Below are positions 62,066 to 64,000 of a stretch of 64,000 nucleotides of DNA, in pieces. This stretch comes from Rebecca billardiae RCC1528 (Eukaryota > Haptophyta): NCBI GenBank assembly GCA_965240325.2, contig OZ251225.1, positions 3,472,001 through 3,536,000 of the forward strand. Reading direction: 5' to 3'. Position 1 is the first letter of the stretch, and every line of letters starts with the position of its first letter. Under the pieces are notes generated by a model. That model did no database searches. It was not told the origin of the DNA and saw only the letters and a program-made list of their open reading frames with translations. The position numbers and the translations under genes were made by a program.

Positions 62066-62862
62066 TGCCAGCCCATTCCATAGTCACTGACTTACCGAGC
62101 TGGCGAGCTCAAAACCTGCCGCCGTCGCAAGCACGTGCGCAGGTTTCTTCGGGGGTGGCGAGCGAGCCGCGACGACTCTTGGTCCAAGGGGGCGCTCGAT
62201 GGGCAGGTGCGCGTGGCGAGTGCCGAGTGGCGCCTGGAGCGCGCGTCTGCGGCGGGTCCCGACGGCCGTCGACATCGCGTTCGTGCCCGCTCACTAGTCA
62301 CTCCGCACGCCCCTGCCGCGCCCTGTCGATGCCTGCGCGGCCGGCCGCGCGGCCGCGCCGCCGCCGCCGCAGCCGCCGCCCTGTGTTCGGGCTCTCGCAA
62401 GCTCGGGGGCAGCGGCGCAAGTGATGCCGGACTGATCGATCTCTGAGTCTCCGACTTCACCACACGCCCCCCTTGCCATGCCTCTCCGCCAGGGTCTCCC
62501 AGAACTCTTCTTCAGAGCAGGCGCAAGTCGAACTGGCCGCGGCCCCGGCGCCGTCGGCTCGATCCCCGTGGCTGTCAGCTCCGCGTGGCCTTCAGGGCGC
62601 CTGGCGTGCCACTGCCCAGAGCTGGCCGTGCCTCTGCGACGCGTGCCGAGCCTGACCGAGGTGTGTCACCCCGTGCACGCGCGGCGCGCGCAAGCACCGG
62701 TGCTGCATGGCTGCTCGCACCGTGCTCCCTGGCTCGGTCAGTCAGCTCAGGCCGCGTGGGCCTGGTGTGCACGTAGAGTCGCGCTCATGCGTCGCTCACG
62801 CCTCGCGCCCGCCTGTCGGCCGTCGCGCAGGCGCGCAGGTCGAACCCTACTGACCTGCAGAT

Positions 62863-63260
62863 CATGGCCCGCGGTGCAGGGCGGAGCGCGCAGCGTGGAG
62901 CCCGCACCAGCGGGCCCGAACCACGTTTCAAAAAGATCTTTGATCAAAGAAAAAAGGGACGGGGGACGATTTTCAGGGCTGGAGGAGACCGAGTTTCGAA
63001 TTTCGAGACTCCCTTACAGGTGCATCCTCGTCGAAAAAGGGCGCGTCCGCCGTCTTGAATAGTGAACAGAGGAATCAACGAAACCCGCGCCCAAGTGTGC
63101 GAGGCAGGGTAATTGTGGGTAGACTCTCCTTAATGTAGTGTGACCATAGTAAAATAATATGGCCTCGCCGCTGCAAGATGCCAAGAACGACCGTTGACAT
63201 AATCGTCCAACCAACTCCAATAGTGCGAGAGATTGAAAATACCCGCCGCAGCTATCCGTA
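62863..63260 (+). repeat. ~390-bp dispersed element, direct copy 2
   Basis: It has the same order of blocks as 61674-62065, about 1.19 kb further on, ending TTGAAAATACCCGCCGCAGC. The intervening 62066-62862 is unique here and shows no gene I can support. Confidence 0.88.
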
Positions 63261-64000
63261 TAGTCGGAGCAAGGGCGGTAAGGGCTGTCAACTCCTGACC
63301 AGTGGCGCCGAGTGGCGGAGGTTCCGTGCCCCTCAACTCGTGCGGCCTCGCGGCGCAGCGGCGAAGTCTCCTGGGGCGCCGCCCTGGAGGGCGCGTGGGG
63401 TGCGCACGCCGCGGGCTCCTGCGCCCGCGGCAGCGGCCGCGGACACGGCGCGCGTGGTTGGTCGCCTGCTAGACAGCACGTAGTACCCTCCCACGCCGCG
63501 CGCCGCGCTTGCCGGTGCCCTCGCCGTGCCTCAGGCCAGCCGCGCACGCGCGCCGCGCCAATGGCCAGCCGTGGCCACGAGCCAGCCGCCGGCGCGCGCG
63601 CGGTGCGCGGTGCGGTCGGCGCGGGTCGGGCGCGCGCCCGGGGCGAGGCTCGCGTATGATGGGCGCGCGTCATGCCGCCTCGCGCCGCCACCCACGAGCT
63701 TGATCACGTTGCACGCGGCTGCTGAAGAGTGCTCGTCGAGCATTCCTCGGCCATCAGAAATGAGCTTGGATAAGTGGTTGTGAGCGCATCAGTGCGACGA
63801 ACGCGGGCACTCGGGGACTTGCTTGCCATGACATGAGGCTGGCCGTGCACATATTAGTGGTCTGCGCTTGTCTATCACGCGTCGCTGCCGTCCCATGATC
63901 GTCTCAACGTGAGCATTTTCAAACATGGCAATGCACACTCGACAGCATGTAAACGCGTGCGCGCCGACCCATGCGGGCGTCAGCGCGGCGGCGCGAGGCG
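63261..64000. other. GC-rich end of the window, nothing firm
   Basis: Open frames occur on both strands but none gives a recognisable protein. A gene extending past the window edge cannot be excluded. Confidence 0.35.

Noticed and set aside
62478-63062. Open frame of ~194 codons on the plus strand
   Set aside because: It runs into the dispersed repeat at 62863 and has no recognisable domain.

Overview
This is nuclear DNA of a eukaryote, most likely a unicellular, flagellated alga; a haptophyte is my best guess, but I cannot prove it from the sequence. The evidence is: coding sequence with very GC-rich third positions; short GT-AG introns (84-245 bp) that nearly all begin GTGC, usually GTGCG; AT-rich, repeat-rich intergenic DNA with long (TA)n, (CT)n and (GA)n runs; genes on both strands without operons; mitochondrial import and complex I genes; and two flagellar axoneme genes. 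I find 23 protein genes with fair to high confidence, one broken gene copy and several repeat families.

Layout. 0.2-3.6 kb: PAM16, a SnoaL-fold protein and a divergent aquaporin, with a decayed copy of the aquaporin 3' end beside it. 4.3-6.0 kb: an MFS (Atg22-like) transporter. 6.8-11.8 kb: a very repetitive EsV-1-7 cysteine-motif protein head-to-head with a MATE transporter. 12.2-13.3 kb: a His-rich small protein and an RRM protein resembling the front half of cyclophilin E. 14.5-18.1 kb: a raffinose-synthase-like GH36 protein. 19.3-22.7 kb: NDUFS6 head-to-head with a cyclin Y-like protein. 23.5-24.3 kb: alpha carbonic anhydrase. 24.7-27.7 kb: two divergent paralogues of an unrecognised secreted family. 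30.2-37.8 kb: EFHB/CFAP21, a SRPBCC-domain protein, axonemal dynein light chain LC1 and a multi-pass membrane protein. 39.5-44.7 kb: an RCC1-BTB protein and a channel-like membrane protein. 44.9-45.4 kb: a frameshifted EsV-1-7 copy. 46.1-53.7 kb: a 2,444-residue protein joining a NEK-type kinase to PX, PH-like and phospholipase-D-like regions. 54.1-59.3 kb: a senescence/spartin-PH protein, TOM70 and a GFA/CENP-V zinc protein. 59.3-64 kb: mostly repeats.

Functional themes are mitochondrial import (PAM16, TOM70) and respiration (NDUFS6), motility (EFHB, LC1), and transport (aquaporin, MFS, MATE, channel-like). Neighbours do not form a pathway; the shared feature is short head-to-head promoters (10.1, 12.7, 19.8, 26.2 and 31.9 kb). 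The most unusual items are the NEK-PX-PH-PLD fusion whose two PLD catalytic motifs have lost the key His and Lys; the EsV-1-7 repeat gene with its broken relative; and duplicated intergenic sequences that differ mainly by short insertions rather than substitutions.
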